From Septoria linicola (taxonomy: Eukaryota; Ascomycota; Dothideomycetes; Mycosphaerellales; Mycosphaerellaceae): 64,000 nt of DNA. The stretch is from assembly GCA_024114885.1 (NCBI GenBank), contig CP099425.1, positions 1,054,001 to 1,118,000 on the forward strand, written 5' to 3'. How positions within the stretch are numbered: the stretch's first letter is position 1; each line of letters begins with the position of its first letter. Shown one piece after another: positions 43,216-55,130 of the stretch. The position numbers and the translations under genes are program-made. A model generated the notes under the pieces. The model saw only the letters and a list, made by a program, of their open reading frames with translations, had not been told where the DNA came from and did no database searches.

Positions 43216-45190
43216 CTAAAGGGTAGGAGTCGGCAAGCAAGAGCAAGCACTGCTCATCCTCTGCGTGACAGGTCCATGTGCAGTATTAGCACAGCCTCTC
43301 TGCGCAAACTCCGGCGCGACAGTCGGCTCCGCAATCGGCCCTTGAGTGAACGTCGCACAAAAGCGCTGCGCATCTGGAAGTCTGTTGGTCATAGCGCGCA
43401 GACAGTTATCTTGGTGGCAGTGCGATGGGCGTGGGCACGTCCTGCTCGTCAGTTTGAACACGAATGCACCACGCTCGATGGAGTCGGCAAAGACGTATCC
43501 GCTCTTGAAGTACGCGTAGCTGGACCAGGTCCCCAGAAATTCAACTTGTCCGCCACCAGGGAGCGCATCGTCTTCGGGGTAGAGATCGAAGAAGGCGGCT
43601 TCGCAGACTGATTTGCCCGTTGGGTCGCGAGGGATTGAAGAGACGTCAAAGACGCGGACGCCGGCGCCATAGCTGGATTGGCAGTTTGAGCCATTGATCA
43701 CATACTGGTTGTGGTCAATTCCGCGGTGGCGCAGCTTGTATGAGCCGGTGACAACTGGAGCAGTGAGATCCTTGATGTTGACGATGTAAGTCACAGGGAA
43801 GCCGTCGGCTACCTGGCCAGCTCTGCGTAGCTCGTCAAGCTCGTCATCGAGAACGATGAATTCCTGGTTGTTGGAGTCGAGCACCCATTCTTGGTAGATG
43901 TAGCGGGCTCCTGGGTGTGTGACTTTTGAGATGATGTTGGTCACATTGGCCTTGTTGCTAACGTCGTAGATGGTCATCGTGTCCTGTCGAGAAGTCAGCC
44001 TCCTGCTCTTGACTTCAGCAGGTTGACCAGCGACTCACCTCATTATAGCCGTAGCAGATATCCTTGCCTTCATATCGTTTGTCTGGGCCGTGGTACACCG
44101 TACAACATGCACTGAGCATCGTGTACATATCCGTCACCTTAAGTTTGAGTCAGCGATAGTTCTTCAAGCGAGGACGACGACACACGCACCTGCTGCACAG
44201 CCCAACGAGACTGGCTTGGCGGGATCCTTGATATCGAAAAAGTTGAATTCTGATCTGCAGACAGGATCGTTCCGGGGCATGCCACCGACTGCAGCGAAGT
44301 ATCCGAGCTCCTCGTTGACTACAAAGTTGTGTGCACGTCCCAGTGGCAGCAGCTCGCGGGTTCAGGAGGTCAGGTCCTCTTGCGTGAACTGCTTCGGGCT
44401 GGCAGGATGGAGGGCCAACAGCTTGCGCGTGTCGAAGATTTGAATGCCTTCAGAGACTATCATCAGCATGCACTGTAGACTTGCGGTGTCTGGGCGTCGG
44501 AATTACCATGGTTTCTAGCTTCGGAGCCAATGACCACGAAAGACTTGTACGTCTCGGAATACGCGGGCAGACGGCCGAGATACTTCATCTTTCCATCGCT
44601 GCCAATCTCGACGAAAGCAGTTCCCTGGAACTGTCCGATTGCTGGATTTGTGGCAGTTGCACATTGCAGGCCGCGGTGGTGGTAATTGACGCACCGACAA
44701 ACTCGCGTCCAGTATCAGATGTCCATCCCCACGATGATGAGCCTTCGCCAGATGGATCTCCGAGATCTGCATGGTTCAGGAAGTGGTAGAGGTCTGCGAG
44801 TGTAACAGTTAGGACTGGGTCCAGGGCTTTGTATGACATGTACTCACCCATGTTCTGGCAGCGGAAAGTGTTGTTGCGATCGCCTTTGATGGCTTCAGCA
44901 AAGTTGTTGACGCATTTAGTGTAGCCAAGTTCTGGATACTGAGCAGCGTTGAACACGCCTGCTGCTTCAACTTTCGACCATGCGGCCTTGTAAGATCTTT
45001 AGCAGGAGACCTCAAGCCTCTCATCAATATAACACACCAACTTTGCAGCCTTCAAGCTCTTGTGCACTTCTCCAGACTCGTACATCTCTTTCGAGATTTC
45101 TGCACTGTTCTCGGCCATGGCGACTTCGCGGCCCAACGCTGCCGTAGCAAGCAAAGCAATGCCTCGCAGGCATGCCAAAGTGCCCACCAT
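43216..45190 (-). pseudogene. LVIVD-repeat / choice-of-anchor-B type secreted protein, broken by a stop and a frameshift
   Basis: Seven exons can be placed: 45190-45038, 44986-44848, 44793-44695, 44641-44507, 44447-44190, 44137-44039 and 43983-43216. The start is a signal peptide (MVGTLACLRGIALLATAALG), followed by blocks typical of this extracellular family: SSSWGWTSDTGREFV, GTAFVEIGSDGKMKYLGRLP, HNFVVNEELGYFAAVGG, DGYVHDAQC, DICYGYNEDTMTIYDVSNKA and VEFLGTWSSYAYFKSGYVFA. Two lesions break it: an in-frame TGA at 44362-44364 in the middle of exon 5, with coding pattern on both sides, and an extra GGTGTAC (44099-44093) in exon 6 that shifts the frame between MLY and HGPDKRYEG. Skipping to a later acceptor would restore the frame only by losing a conserved block, and the TGA would remain. 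Confidence 0.75.
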
Positions 45191-47176
45191 GTTGAAGGAG
45201 TAAAACTGCCAAATATGGGCCTTGAGTGACTAGCACTGATCGGCAAGACCAATGTACAATGAGCTGAGGTCGTACAATGAAGATACACGACCGATGCAGC
45301 TTCTTTAATAGTTCTTCATGTCACCTTGGTCAACAGGACTGCTCGGTATAAGTATTCTGGTCGCGTGCCTTCCACGTGCTGTGCATTTGTCTAATGTCTT
45401 GGGTTCTGCTATGAACCATAGATCATCTGCTTGACACCTGCCATTTCAAACTACCAAGCGTGCTTCTGTCCTAGTAGAGTTGCATCGCGCATACAACTCG
45501 CCTATCTTCGTGTTCATGAAGACCTGAGGAGTATGTGCAGGCGACTGTGTGCCGACGAGACCCGCGGTCTTGGTGAAATGCATGATAAGAGAGAGGACTC
45601 CCTCTGGCCGGGCCAGTGGTGGGTGCTCTTGTCAGTGAAGATGCCAACCTTCGGGAGTCTTGCGAACTCGTATAACGCCACCTTGGCCTATAGTAGCTTC
45701 TTGGAACGTGATGTGGCTGACGGCCAAGTCTTCACCCGACCTGATGCGGAAGGTCGCATTCTGATAAGAAACTTGTCCAGCCGGGGCGGGCAAAGGACGA
45801 AGGAGCTTGAACAACTGTTGAGCCCGGCATGAGGGAAATGGTCGACTATCTTATATGTTTTCGCGCACATGCTCAGCTGCTCAAACTTGCTCATTCTGTG
45901 CGTCGCCTACGGGTGAGCCGCTCGTGGCAGCTTGTCGTGTGTAGCTGACGGTGGATCGAACATGTCGGTGTTGTGGTGCTTTGTATTGCTATCGTCGCTG
46001 TGCGTGGTTGATGTCACCTAGAGAATTCTCGATTGCCACACAGTGAGTGTCGACGTCCTTGCTGTCAAATCTGCTCTACCAACTAACATTGCTAGCAGTC
46101 AGGCAACGTGGCCACTCAAGGAGTATGCGAGATGATCGAGTAGACACATCTTCTCACTATCGCTTCACCGTGGCTCAAATGGACTTCGTAGGTTGGCCGA
46201 CTTTGTATACAGCCATTGAGCTCTGCACTGTTGCCAGCCGCAGGTCCCAGTGTAGTGCGATCCACGAGGGCCACCATGTGATTGCGCAAATTATGAGGGT
46301 TCCCTTGTGCGATGTTTGAGTCGGCTGTTTTGGAAGTGTCAATTTTGTTTCGTCGGGAGTTACTTCACGAGCTCTTGATACTCGATGATATGACCTGCAA
46401 GTTGTACAGACTTCCCTCTGCTGCCTTGATGCTTCGGGCTCAGATTGTGCGTGATGCACAGCATGTAGGCAGATCATGCGATATTTCAGTCTTCTCAAGC
46501 TGACCACTGCAGGATCGTCCCGGCACCGCTCATGAAGATGTCAGAAGCAGCAAGCGCGTAAGGCCCATCTACAGAACAACGGCATCCAGCATACAGTTGG
46601 GAGACTCTCTCATGTACGTGCTGCCCGAATACATACCATGAGCAATTGACGACAATGTTGATGTCGAAGGATTCTCATCAGCAGCACCTGATCTCCTTTC
46701 CGCACGTCCTGAGGTGTCGCCGCAGATCAGGCACTTGCCGCGGTCCGCCCCTCTCTGTCTCCAACCACGGGAAGCTCTTCCCAAGCTCTTCATCATGTGC
46801 AGCTGACCCGAATTGCGACGATGAGCTTACACGGTGGCAGCGGTAAAGGCATCATGTGCTCTATCACCCGATCGACCACATGCGCTATCGCAGCAGCTCT
46901 CTAAAGCGTAGATAGACGCTCGGTTCCAGCGGAGGATGAGAGCAGACTCATTGATCTTATTCACTGTTGTACTGACCTTGAATTGACTCCCTATCCAAAA
47001 CCATATCCCTACACCCGAGCATCTACACCTCGAGCTATTTCTACCACCTACTGACCCCAGTTCACTCACCGCCGAGCAGTTATACTATGAGTTGGTAGAG
47101 CCATCTTCTCGACTGGCTTCGAACGCTCTTCGCAAGAACCCTCGAACATATTTACCAAGCCAAAGATAGCAACGAC
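45191..47176. other. intergenic, 2 kb, no confident gene
   Basis: Frames up to 133 codons occur on both strands without motifs. The right end is the promoter of the Yippee-like gene. Confidence 0.5.
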
Positions 47177-48001
47177 ATGCCTTTCAACTCACTACCTTCT
47201 CCTTCGAATCTCTTCCCCACATACCTCGTCCCATCTCTCTCCTTCCGCAGACGCCAGTCCAGCGTCGACAGCAGCGCCTCCTTCCTTTCCACATCCACGG
47301 CCGGGTCACCTCCCACCTCAGACTCCTACCTCTCCGGTCACGCCTCGCACCTTCGCTGCGCGCGCTGTCTCTCCGATCTCGCCCTCAGCAGCCAAATCAT
47401 CTCCAAAGGCTTCACAGGCCGCCACGGCCCTGCCTACCTCGTAGCACCCTCCACCAGTGCCATCTCAGCATCTTCACCTTCAACTACATCGTCCCTATCA
47501 AGCTGGATGGCAGCCAAAGCCCGCAATGACGCTCTACCTAACTTACCAAACACCTACACGCACAAGCCCGTCCCGCGACAACTCGTCACAGGCGCACACA
47601 CTGTCGGAGACATCTCCTGCGCGCATTGTGGATCTGTGCTAGGCTGGAAGTACATCCACGCCGAAGACGAATCGCAGAAGTACAAGATTGGCAAATTCAT
47701 TCTAGAGACGAAGCGAGTGTGTAGGTCGAGTACGTGGGAAACGACGGCATCAGATGCTCCTGTGGACGAGGATGGCATGTTGGAGGGTGTAAGAAGGGAT
47801 AGTCTGAGGAGAAGGAGTAGTGCTGCGGCTTGCCCGCCCTCGGAGTTGACTGCCCCGCTGGAAGAGATGGAGTTTGATAGTGGGGATGAGGATGAGAGGG
47901 AGGCGTTATTCATGGGCATGTGGACGCCTCAGATGGCGTCGAGAATCAGGAAGGAGAAGGCGGCGGATTTTGCGAGAGATGTGCTAATGGAGGAGGATTG
48001 A
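47177..48001 (+). CDS. Yippee/Mis18-type zinc-binding domain protein
   Basis: A single exon of 274 residues. A Ser-rich N-terminus (1-50) precedes the Yippee-type fold: first cysteine pair LRCARC (about 59-64), SKGFTGRHGPAYLV (about 75-88), second pair ISCAHCGSVLGWKY (about 144-157) and the closing strand EDESQKYKIGKFILE. The two CxxC pairs, more than 80 residues apart, are the expected zinc ligands; a Ser/Ala-rich insert lengthens the middle. The C-terminus is acidic (DSGDEDERE) and helical. Yippee proteins are conserved eukaryotic zinc-binding adaptors (yeast Moh1-like), and their biochemical role is unsettled. No membrane or secretion signal. Confidence 0.85.
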   Translation: MPFNSLPSPSNLFPTYLVPSLSFRRRQSSVDSSASFLSTSTAGSPPTSDSYLSGHASHLRCARCLSDLALSSQIISKGFTGRHGPAYLVAPSTSAISASSPSTTSSLSSWMAAKARNDALPNLPNTYTHKPVPRQLVTGAHTVGDISCAHCGSVLGWKYIHAEDESQKYKIGKFILETKRVCRSSTWETTASDAPVDEDGMLEGVRRDSLRRRSSAAACPPSELTAPLEEMEFDSGDEDEREALFMGMWTPQMASRIRKEKAADFARDVLMEED

Positions 48002-48676
48002 GAAGTTAGCACTTTGTTTGGGATATGACGACTTGACGATTGATGCTGGATATCCTGGGATGCTTGGAGCAGTGATTTATTGCGAAGCTGGCGTTGGTTT
48101 TGAGTGCTTTGAAGCACAGGTGATACCCCTTAATGAAGCATTCTTGATCACTTTTAACAGCCTAGTCGCAGAGCAAGCTGTGTGGCCTGCTGCATTGTTG
48201 ACACAGCGGGTCTGCGTTTTTGCTTCCCATTTGTACATCGTAAAGTCTAGAAGGGTAGCTTCACGACTGTGTTTTTGTGTTGATACTCAGAGTTCCGCTT
48301 GCTCTGAGGATGTGTCGTTACGGCTTGCGGGGATAAGGCATAAGCTGTTTCCTTACGAATGCGCCGTCCCGTGGCATTGCTTGACCTCTTTCATCTTGCG
48401 GTCCTCCTGTTTCTGACAAATTGGTGATCGCCTCACTACCGGGCATATAGACCACCGAGACCATGGTGAGACCATAAGATGATCTTCTCCCTGTGTTACA
48501 GTCCGCTGTGCACGGGATCATGTGTGTAGTCCAGTCGGGCTCGCGTGATGGAGCGCGAGGCCCTCGGTGGGAAAGACAGGCAGGACAAGACGTCTATGCG
48601 AGTGACTGCGGATGACTTGGCATATATCTTGGGATCTCGAGCATGTAGAGAGGGGACACGCCCTACAGAGATATGA
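48002..48676. other. convergent 3' flanks, nothing recognised
   Basis: Spacer between the Yippee-like gene and swd3. One plus frame of 132 codons shows no motif. Confidence 0.5.
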
Positions 48677-50050
48677 TCAGGTCATCTCAACATCTCCATC
48701 AGGCGTCTTGGGTCGAGATGGTGGCGCTGAGGCCGGCGCAGAGTCCACAGGCATCGCATCTGGCAGCGTGTGCACCCCATTCCCGTTCAACAACATCTCC
48801 GGCGCCAACGGTTCTCGTCTCCATATTTTGATCGTCTTGTCCGTTCCACAAGTAACAATCACATTTCGATCAGGCGCAACGTCGCACCCCAGGACTGCTC
48901 CTTCATGCCCAGCGAGCTCCTGCATGACCTCCTTGGAGCTGACATCCCAGACAGTGGCCTTCCCATCCTCACTGCCACTAACGATGAATGCCCATGTCGG
49001 CTCTGCAGGCTTTGTCGTGGTCTCAGTCTGACCACTTGGTGCTTCATGATGTGGCTCAGTAGTATACGTGCCAAAAGCGGCGTGCATGCTAAACTTTTCG
49101 TTCTTGTGGCCTTGATATGTCTTTTTGCAATCGCCAGTCACGTAGTCCCAAAGGCGCAGTGCATTGTCAAGTGAGCTGGCCAAGATGAATTTGCCATTCG
49201 GCGAGAATTTGATATTTGTCACAGGCGCATTGTCTTCGTGAATCAAAGTCTTGAGACACTGCCCGGTAGCAGTATCCCATATTCGGATCAGGCCATCGCT
49301 TGAGCAGGATGCGATCAGCGTGCCATCTCTCACGAAGTCCACACTTCGAACAGGATCGGAATGAGCCGGTAAGCTTCGCATCAACCGTGCTGTCCGCACA
49401 TCCCACAGGAACACCGCTTCATCGTAGGACCCCGAAACAAGCATATTGCCTTTCGGTGAGAAGGCTATGCTGAAAACATAGTTGTGATGGCCTACCAGCG
49501 GCAGATGAAGACACTTCCCTGTAGTGATGTCCCAAAGACGAATGATCTTGTCGTCTGATCCTGAAGCAATAACTTTGGAGTCTGGGCTCCATGCGATGGT
49601 AGATATGCCGGCCAGATGTCCTTCCAGGGTCTGCGTAATAGCTCCTGTATGCGCATTCCATATCTTGATAGTGCTGTCGGCCGCTACACGACCAGATCAG
49701 CACGGTTCTCAGCCAAAGTTCAGGAAACGCCTACAGCAACTTGCGATCCATTTCCCATCGGGCGAGAACTTGACAGCCGCTACACCTCGCTTGTGGCCGC
49801 GCAATGTCATGTGAGGCACATAGTTCAGCCTTCGAGGGCGTTCCACTTGCTGTCGCTTCACATCTCCACCCTCCTCCTCACTGTCCTGCTTTGGAGTGTG
49901 AAAGGCATCGCTATTGACATCGTCGTCGTAGGCGTACGAGAGCTGAGCATCAGGAGTCTCCTCGTACTGTGGAGTGTTGATGCCTTGTGACGACAATCGC
50001 CTCCGCTTAGGGGAGCGACTTTGTGGTCCTTGCGACGAGTCTCGCGACAT
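48677..50050 (-). CDS. swd3: COMPASS (Set1) histone H3K4 methyltransferase subunit Swd3, WDR5-like WD40 protein
   Basis: Exons 50050-49735 and 49683-48677, with a 51-nt intron (GTAGGC...TGTAG), give 440 residues. After a charged disordered N-terminus (1-75) come seven WD40 repeats, for example LRGHKRGVAAVKFSPDGKWI, LEGHLAGISTIAWSPDSKVI, GSDDKIIRLWDITTG, GSYDEAVFLWDVRTA, SSDGLIRIWDTATG and the last GTDKTIKIWRRE. The NEKF block after repeat five and the 30-residue acidic tail also fit fungal Swd3. The splice restores IASCSADSTIKIWNAHTG. The protein scaffolds the COMPASS complex on chromatin. It starts 235 bp from the rpl27 start on the opposite strand. Confidence 0.92.
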
Positions 50051-50285
50051 GTTGATGTCTCGCTCTCAATGCGACTCTCCAGAAGTTGAAGTACGCGACG
50101 CGAGCAGTTGCCGAATTCATGATGCAGGGAGCTGGCTGGATTTGTGCCGACTCGCCGATGCGACATGATTGGACAGCAATTGTGAGACTTGGCGTCCGCA
50201 CGCTTGAGCGAAGAACATGTCGAAATCTGCCACTGGCGAACGACGTCTGCGACAAGGAATTAGCCCGTTCTAACAACACAGCAGC

Positions 50286-50876
50286 CATGGTCAAGTGTGA
50301 GTAGCGACAGACTGGAGAGATTGTACTGTAGAGTGCATTACTGACAATTCGCACAGTCCTCAAGGTCGGCCGAGTGGTACGTTGACAATCGCGCACGAAA
50401 AACATCCTTTCCCAAAGCCCATCGAGACCGCGATACCGCAATCCCGCACCGCACCCACGATTGAGCACGAATACTAACATGCAGCGTCTTTCCAGGCCAT
50501 CATCTCCCGTGGTCGCTACGCCGGAAAGAAAGTGGTGATCATCCAGCCACAGGACAATGGCAGCAAGGCGCACCCATTCCCTCACGCCCTGGTCGCCGGT
50601 ATCGAGCGCTACCCACAACAAATCACACGCCGCATGTCCAAGGCCCGCCAGACGAAGCGCAGCAAGGTGAAGCCATTCATCAAGGTCATCAACTACAACC
50701 ACCTGATGCCTACACGTTACACTCTGGAGTTGGAGGGACTGAAGGGCGTTGTGACCAACGAGACCTTCACCGAGCCAACCCAGCGTGAGGATGCCAAGAA
50801 GACTGTGAAGAAGGCTCTGGAGGAGCGCTACTCGAGCGGCAAGAACAGGTGGTTCTTCACTCCTCTCCGTATGTGA
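50286..50876 (+). CDS. rpl27: 60S ribosomal protein L27 (eL27)
   Basis: Three exons, 50286-50295 (10 nt), 50357-50376 (20 nt) and 50496-50876, give 136 residues, the standard eL27 length. The first two tiny exons encode only MVKFLKVGRV; the third starts AIISRGRYAGKKVVIIQPQD and ends SGKNRWFFTPLRM, both diagnostic. The second intron contains a perfect ACTAAC branch site followed closely by GCAG. Introns crowded near the start codon are usual for ribosomal protein genes of filamentous fungi. It shares a 235-bp divergent promoter with swd3. Confidence 0.95.
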
Positions 50877-52041
50877 ATTCCTGTCCAAGAGAAAACGAGA
50901 CAAAAAGATCGGAGCAGGGCAAAAAGATACTGACTCTGGTGCTACAGGTTTCTAGATACGAATCGCTTCGCGCGGAGGAACGGCTTCGGAAGGTGTTGCA
51001 TTGAGCATCGGGCGTTATGATGGAGCTGCCGAATGCAGCTTGGGCGGGAAAATGACCACGACCTAGGCAGCGTAGATACCTGCTGCAATTGACACTCGAA
51101 ACAGCGAATCCGCAGAACTTTCCGATATCTGCTACCATGACCGTATGTGAGGGGTATTGATGAAGATTGAGATGAGGTCGGGGCGAGCGAGTGGACAGGA
51201 TGTCAGAAACCTTGAGGGCATGGGGGTTGCTGCACACAGGAGAGCATGAAGTGGCCGCTTTGCAGTCCCACTCACCCGTGACTCGTCAACTCCGTCAATG
51301 TCATATACTGCATCGTCGCTACTGACGCTGCAGACATATCACTAATGGCGCAGACGATCGAACCTGAGGGAGTGCACCTTCCAACATGCCTAAATCGACG
51401 CGATGCTCAGCGAAAACACGAACCAACATTGCGATCAAAGAGCGTGGACAACCAGTTCACATTGACTAGATCGGATTCTTGAAATGGCAACTTCCTTGCA
51501 GTCCTCACTTTGGCCTATGTGTTTCAATGATCCACAAACACGTACTGCTCTACCTCTGGCTGACAATACCTGCCATACTTTACCACCTCGACTGCCGACT
51601 CGACTGCCTCTCCGGCTCTCTACGCAACTTTTTTTCTCCAGCTTCATAAAGCCATTCGAGTTCGATGACAACCCACGACTACCTCGACCTACACACTATC
51701 TAGACCTGCGAATCAAGCACAAGCCATCGTGGTGCGTGACCAGATAGTCTAGGAGCTAACGGTCTAAAAGCGTGGCACTGGAAGCTGATCCAGTACGACT
51801 CAAAAGAATCATGAAGCAAGATAAAGGGAAGTCAATCAGGTTGTCGCCTTCTAGGCAAACATTGTGTCTATCGAGTTAGGTAGATGTCCATATCATAGGC
51901 CCTGCACTACAAGTATCTACATTCAATCATGCTCGTGCATCAGTCGGTCCGGAGCCAGGTGCCGGTCTTGCCCACCTTTCTGAACTTGTGCAACGGGTCC
52001 TCTACAGCATTCCGCTCCCGCTCAGTACGCTTCGCGGCATC
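50877..52041. other. intergenic, nothing recognised
   Basis: Convergent 3' flanks of rpl27 and the hexokinase gene; no recognisable coding or RNA signal. Confidence 0.5.
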
Positions 52042-53626
52042 CTATACCTGATTCGTGCTTGGCTTGGCTGCGGCAGTACCGGCGAGCATGCTCTTCGCAT
52101 CACGGATACCGGCGTGGTTGCCTTTTTGCACACGCTTGAGCGTCAACGCGGCGATCAGTGCAGCTCCGACACCAGAACCATCCTCGGCAGGAAGGATCTC
52201 AATGGGGTCGCTTCCCTTGCCCAGTGGCTTGCCATCACGGCTAGACTCCCAGTCAAGAATCTCCTTGAGTGCTTGTGCTCCTCGTGCCTAGGGTGTGGTC
52301 AGCATACATAGTCTGAGTAGATGAGCAGGGCGGCAGAAATCTTACCTTGAAGTGAGGGTACTTGTTAAACACAGAGCCATCTGCTCCAACGTGGCAGGTC
52401 TTGTAGTTCTTCTTCTTGCTGATGGCAGCAACACCACACGCACTAAGCCTGGCGGATCTCGTGCCGATCAGCTCGGCAAGTCGTCTTATCAGCTCGAGCT
52501 CTGGCTTCTGGCAGTTGATCTTCATCTTGTCGTAGAAGACATCATATGTCTCCTGCAGGTTCTCGTATGGGTCATTTTCGATGTCAGACAAGAATGAGGC
52601 ATCCAGGGAGTATGGCTTCTTGAGGGAAGAGATGTCTTGACCTTCGAAGAGGTGGACATTTGGTTTGTCATGGAGATCGACCAGTACGAGACGGAACAGC
52701 TCGCCAAGGTAGAGACCTGCGATCATCTTCTCGAAAGCCTGCTGACCCGGACGAGGTGAGTCCTTGTCAATAATAATGTCATACTGTGTCCTTGGCAGAA
52801 TCTTGTGCTCATTGTCAAAAGCACCCCACTCGCAGTTGATTGCAATCTCCTGCTTGGGGTCCAGCTTCATGTGCTCCAATTTTGGAATCTCGCCGGCGTG
52901 CTCCATGTATGCAGCGTTGCAACCAGTTCCGAAGATGCAGCCAATCCTCATCTCCGTATCGGTGTAGGCACTAGCTATCAGTGTTCCGGTGGTGTCGTTG
53001 ATGAGGGCTGTGAGCTTGATGGGTACGCCTCTCTCTTCCAGAGCCTTCTCAAATGGGGGAACAACATCCTTGCCCTCGACACCATCGATGTCGAAGCCCT
53101 TGGTCCATCGTTGCAAAACACCATGGTCGATGTAGTCTTGCGTGGCTGGGTAGGAGAAGGTGAAACCAAGAGGGAGCTTATCCAGCTTCTCGCCTTCGTG
53201 GTGGTATTCAATAAACTGCTGCAGGCAGTCTGCGATGTATCCCCATAGCTCGTCTGCGTTGCCGGTCTTGAGATCTTCTGGCATGCGGTACTTGGACTGA
53301 ATAATGTCGAATTCTCCCTTCTCTTCTGGCAGGTTGATCTCACAGACACGTAGGTTTGTGCCACCCATGTCGAGTGCGAGGAAAGTGCCCGTCTCGTGTC
53401 CATTTGGGAAACCCATAACCCATGTTGGGTTCATGGGAATGCTGCCACCCTCCTTGGACAAACCCTTGGCCAACTCACTGATAAAGTGGTCGGTGATGGC
53501 CTTGAGTTTGGTGGTGTCGACTGTGAAGATTTCCTCAAGACGCTTGATCTCGCCCAGGATGTCCTTGGGAATGTCTGCCATTGAGCCTCTGCGGCTTGGC
53601 TGCCGTCTCGGACCCAAGCCAACCAT
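52042..53626 (-). CDS. hxk1: hexokinase
   Basis: Exons 53626-52346 and 52287-52042, with a 58-nt intron (GTAAGA...CCTAG), give 508 residues, close to the usual 490-500. The start MVGLGPRRQPSRRGSMAD is characteristic of filamentous-fungus hexokinase. Signatures in order: phosphate-1 loop LALDMGGTNLRVC (about 83-95), sugar-binding LPLGFTFSYPATQ with the catalytic-region AL(I)NDTTGTLIASAY (Asp about 212), IFGTGCNAAY, INCEWGAF, and the C-terminal ATP site LSACGVAAIS and VGADGSVF. It phosphorylates hexoses at the entry of glycolysis, in the cytosol, and in fungi often also signals glucose repression. The second exon carries the last helices. Confidence 0.95.
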
Positions 53627-54485
53627 ATTGACTGATTTCTCAACGATGGACCGGAAGGGTCGGTCGCGCTATGCGAGTAGAAGGGAGATGAGGAAATCGT
53701 TTATAGATGTGTGATAGGTCGTAGAAGCTCCCGAATCTTCACGAGAGTGATTCTGAGAAGAAATGTGAGATCCTGGTCTCTCACCGATGGTGATGCTGGT
53801 TGTACAGAAGCTTCGTCAGCGATGCGCTTTCTATTGTCGCTGATGCAGCTGCTCTTGCTCGGCTTGAATGCAGAAGGCACTGTGAAGTAGACTGCAGCAG
53901 GAAAGGACAATGCGATTCAGAGCATAAAGACCGAGTCGTAATTATAGCGATTTTGACCACTTGAGCAGTTCTTGGGAATGTTTTCCTCGCTCTGCAATGG
54001 CAGCCCCACCATTCACGGACCCCTCCAGAGCGGACGCTGTCGGCGATTGCAGGCGCAATGCTGCGCTGGCAGTGCTGATCTGGATAGGAATAAGAAAATC
54101 GACTCACGTATCGGGATGGTTTCTTTTAGCAAAGGTGTAGAGAGAGATATGAAAGATAGAGACAGCAACTCAACAAAATCTTACCTGGTGCTGCTTGATG
54201 CTTCAGCGGTCTGGCTTCGGTGGCTCTCGAGGCATGACGTTCCCCAGAGCTGCTGTGCATGACGTTGGGCTTGGCGTGTTCGTCGTGCCTGGTGATGCTG
54301 GCGAGAGCTCTCACGCTGCGAGCTGACCACATACAGTGAAGCCAAACACATACAAAGCCATTGTCCATCTCGACCACATCCATCACTCTCATCACCACAA
54401 GGTCCTTCACACCTCCTCACAATAACCCCAAGTAAGCTTGCAAGTACGATTCTCCATCAACCACCATCTGACCCGGCATCACAGC
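53627..54485. other. divergent promoter between hexokinase and ATPase-inhibitor genes
   Basis: No coding pattern was recognised in 0.86 kb. It includes pyrimidine-rich leader sequence just before 54486. Confidence 0.5.
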
Positions 54486-54776
54486 ATGTCTGCCCTTCGC
54501 ATCGTTCGCGCTCTCCCAAAGACTCCCGTCTCGTCCCGCAGCTTCTCCATCGCTGCGCGGAGATCCGCAGGCGGCGACACTGGTAGTGCTCGCTCCGGCG
54601 GTGCCGCATCAGGCGATGCGTTCACCAAGCGCGAGGAGGCCAACGAGGCATACTACATCAAGCAGCACGAAAAGGAGAAGCTGGAGAAGCTGAAGCAGAA
54701 GATCGCTGATGGCGAGGCGCAATTGGCCAAGGACAGGAAGGAGGCTGATGATATCCTGGGTGGTAAGAAGGAGTAG
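54486..54776 (+). CDS. inh1: mitochondrial F1Fo-ATPase inhibitor protein (IATP family)
   Basis: A single exon of 96 residues from ATG 54486. The N-terminus is an Arg/Ser-rich amphipathic import signal (MSALRIVRALPKTPVSSRSF, then SIAARRS). The inhibitory region follows (GSARSGGAASGDAFTKREEA), then a long Lys/Glu coiled coil (HEKEKLEKLKQKIADGEAQL). The layout and length match Inh1/IF1, which blocks ATP hydrolysis by F1 at low pH when the membrane potential falls. The frame extends upstream of the ATG through a non-ATG codon only. A GTACGTGAG...GGCAG pair just after the stop may be a 3'-UTR intron. Confidence 0.88.
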   Translation: MSALRIVRALPKTPVSSRSFSIAARRSAGGDTGSARSGGAASGDAFTKREEANEAYYIKQHEKEKLEKLKQKIADGEAQLAKDRKEADDILGGKKE

Positions 54777-55130
54777 ATGAAGCAGGTACGTGAGTGATGA
54801 CTGGGTCTGTAGAGGGCTTCCGTGAGCTGATGTCCTTTGCTGGCAGACTGGCAGAGACGCGGCGTTTCGTGAGACTCGAGTGTGATGTACATACAGACAC
54901 GGATACTCTTCTCTCAGACCTTCTCAACCAGCACTCTCCTTCACAACTAACTTCATTCGCTGCTTCACTTGCTTCTTCACGTCTGGCACTCGGTCGAATA
55001 GTCCGACCTTCACCTCTCACAACGACAACGCTCAAGAAGTGACTAGCGAGATGATGGCAATCTCTCCTCTCGTTACACATAAGCCGTTCAGTCGCTTGAC
55101 TTGCTGCAGGTATACTGCCAACGTTCAAAG
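54777..55130. other. inh1 3' flank, possible 3'-UTR intron
   Basis: Donor-like GTACGTGAG at about 54786 and acceptor-like CTGGCAG at about 54846 fit a UTR intron. Nothing else was seen. Confidence 0.35.

Noticed and set aside
45431..45832. 133-codon + frame
   Set aside because: It begins at TTG rather than ATG, has no family pattern, and the opposite strand is equally open.
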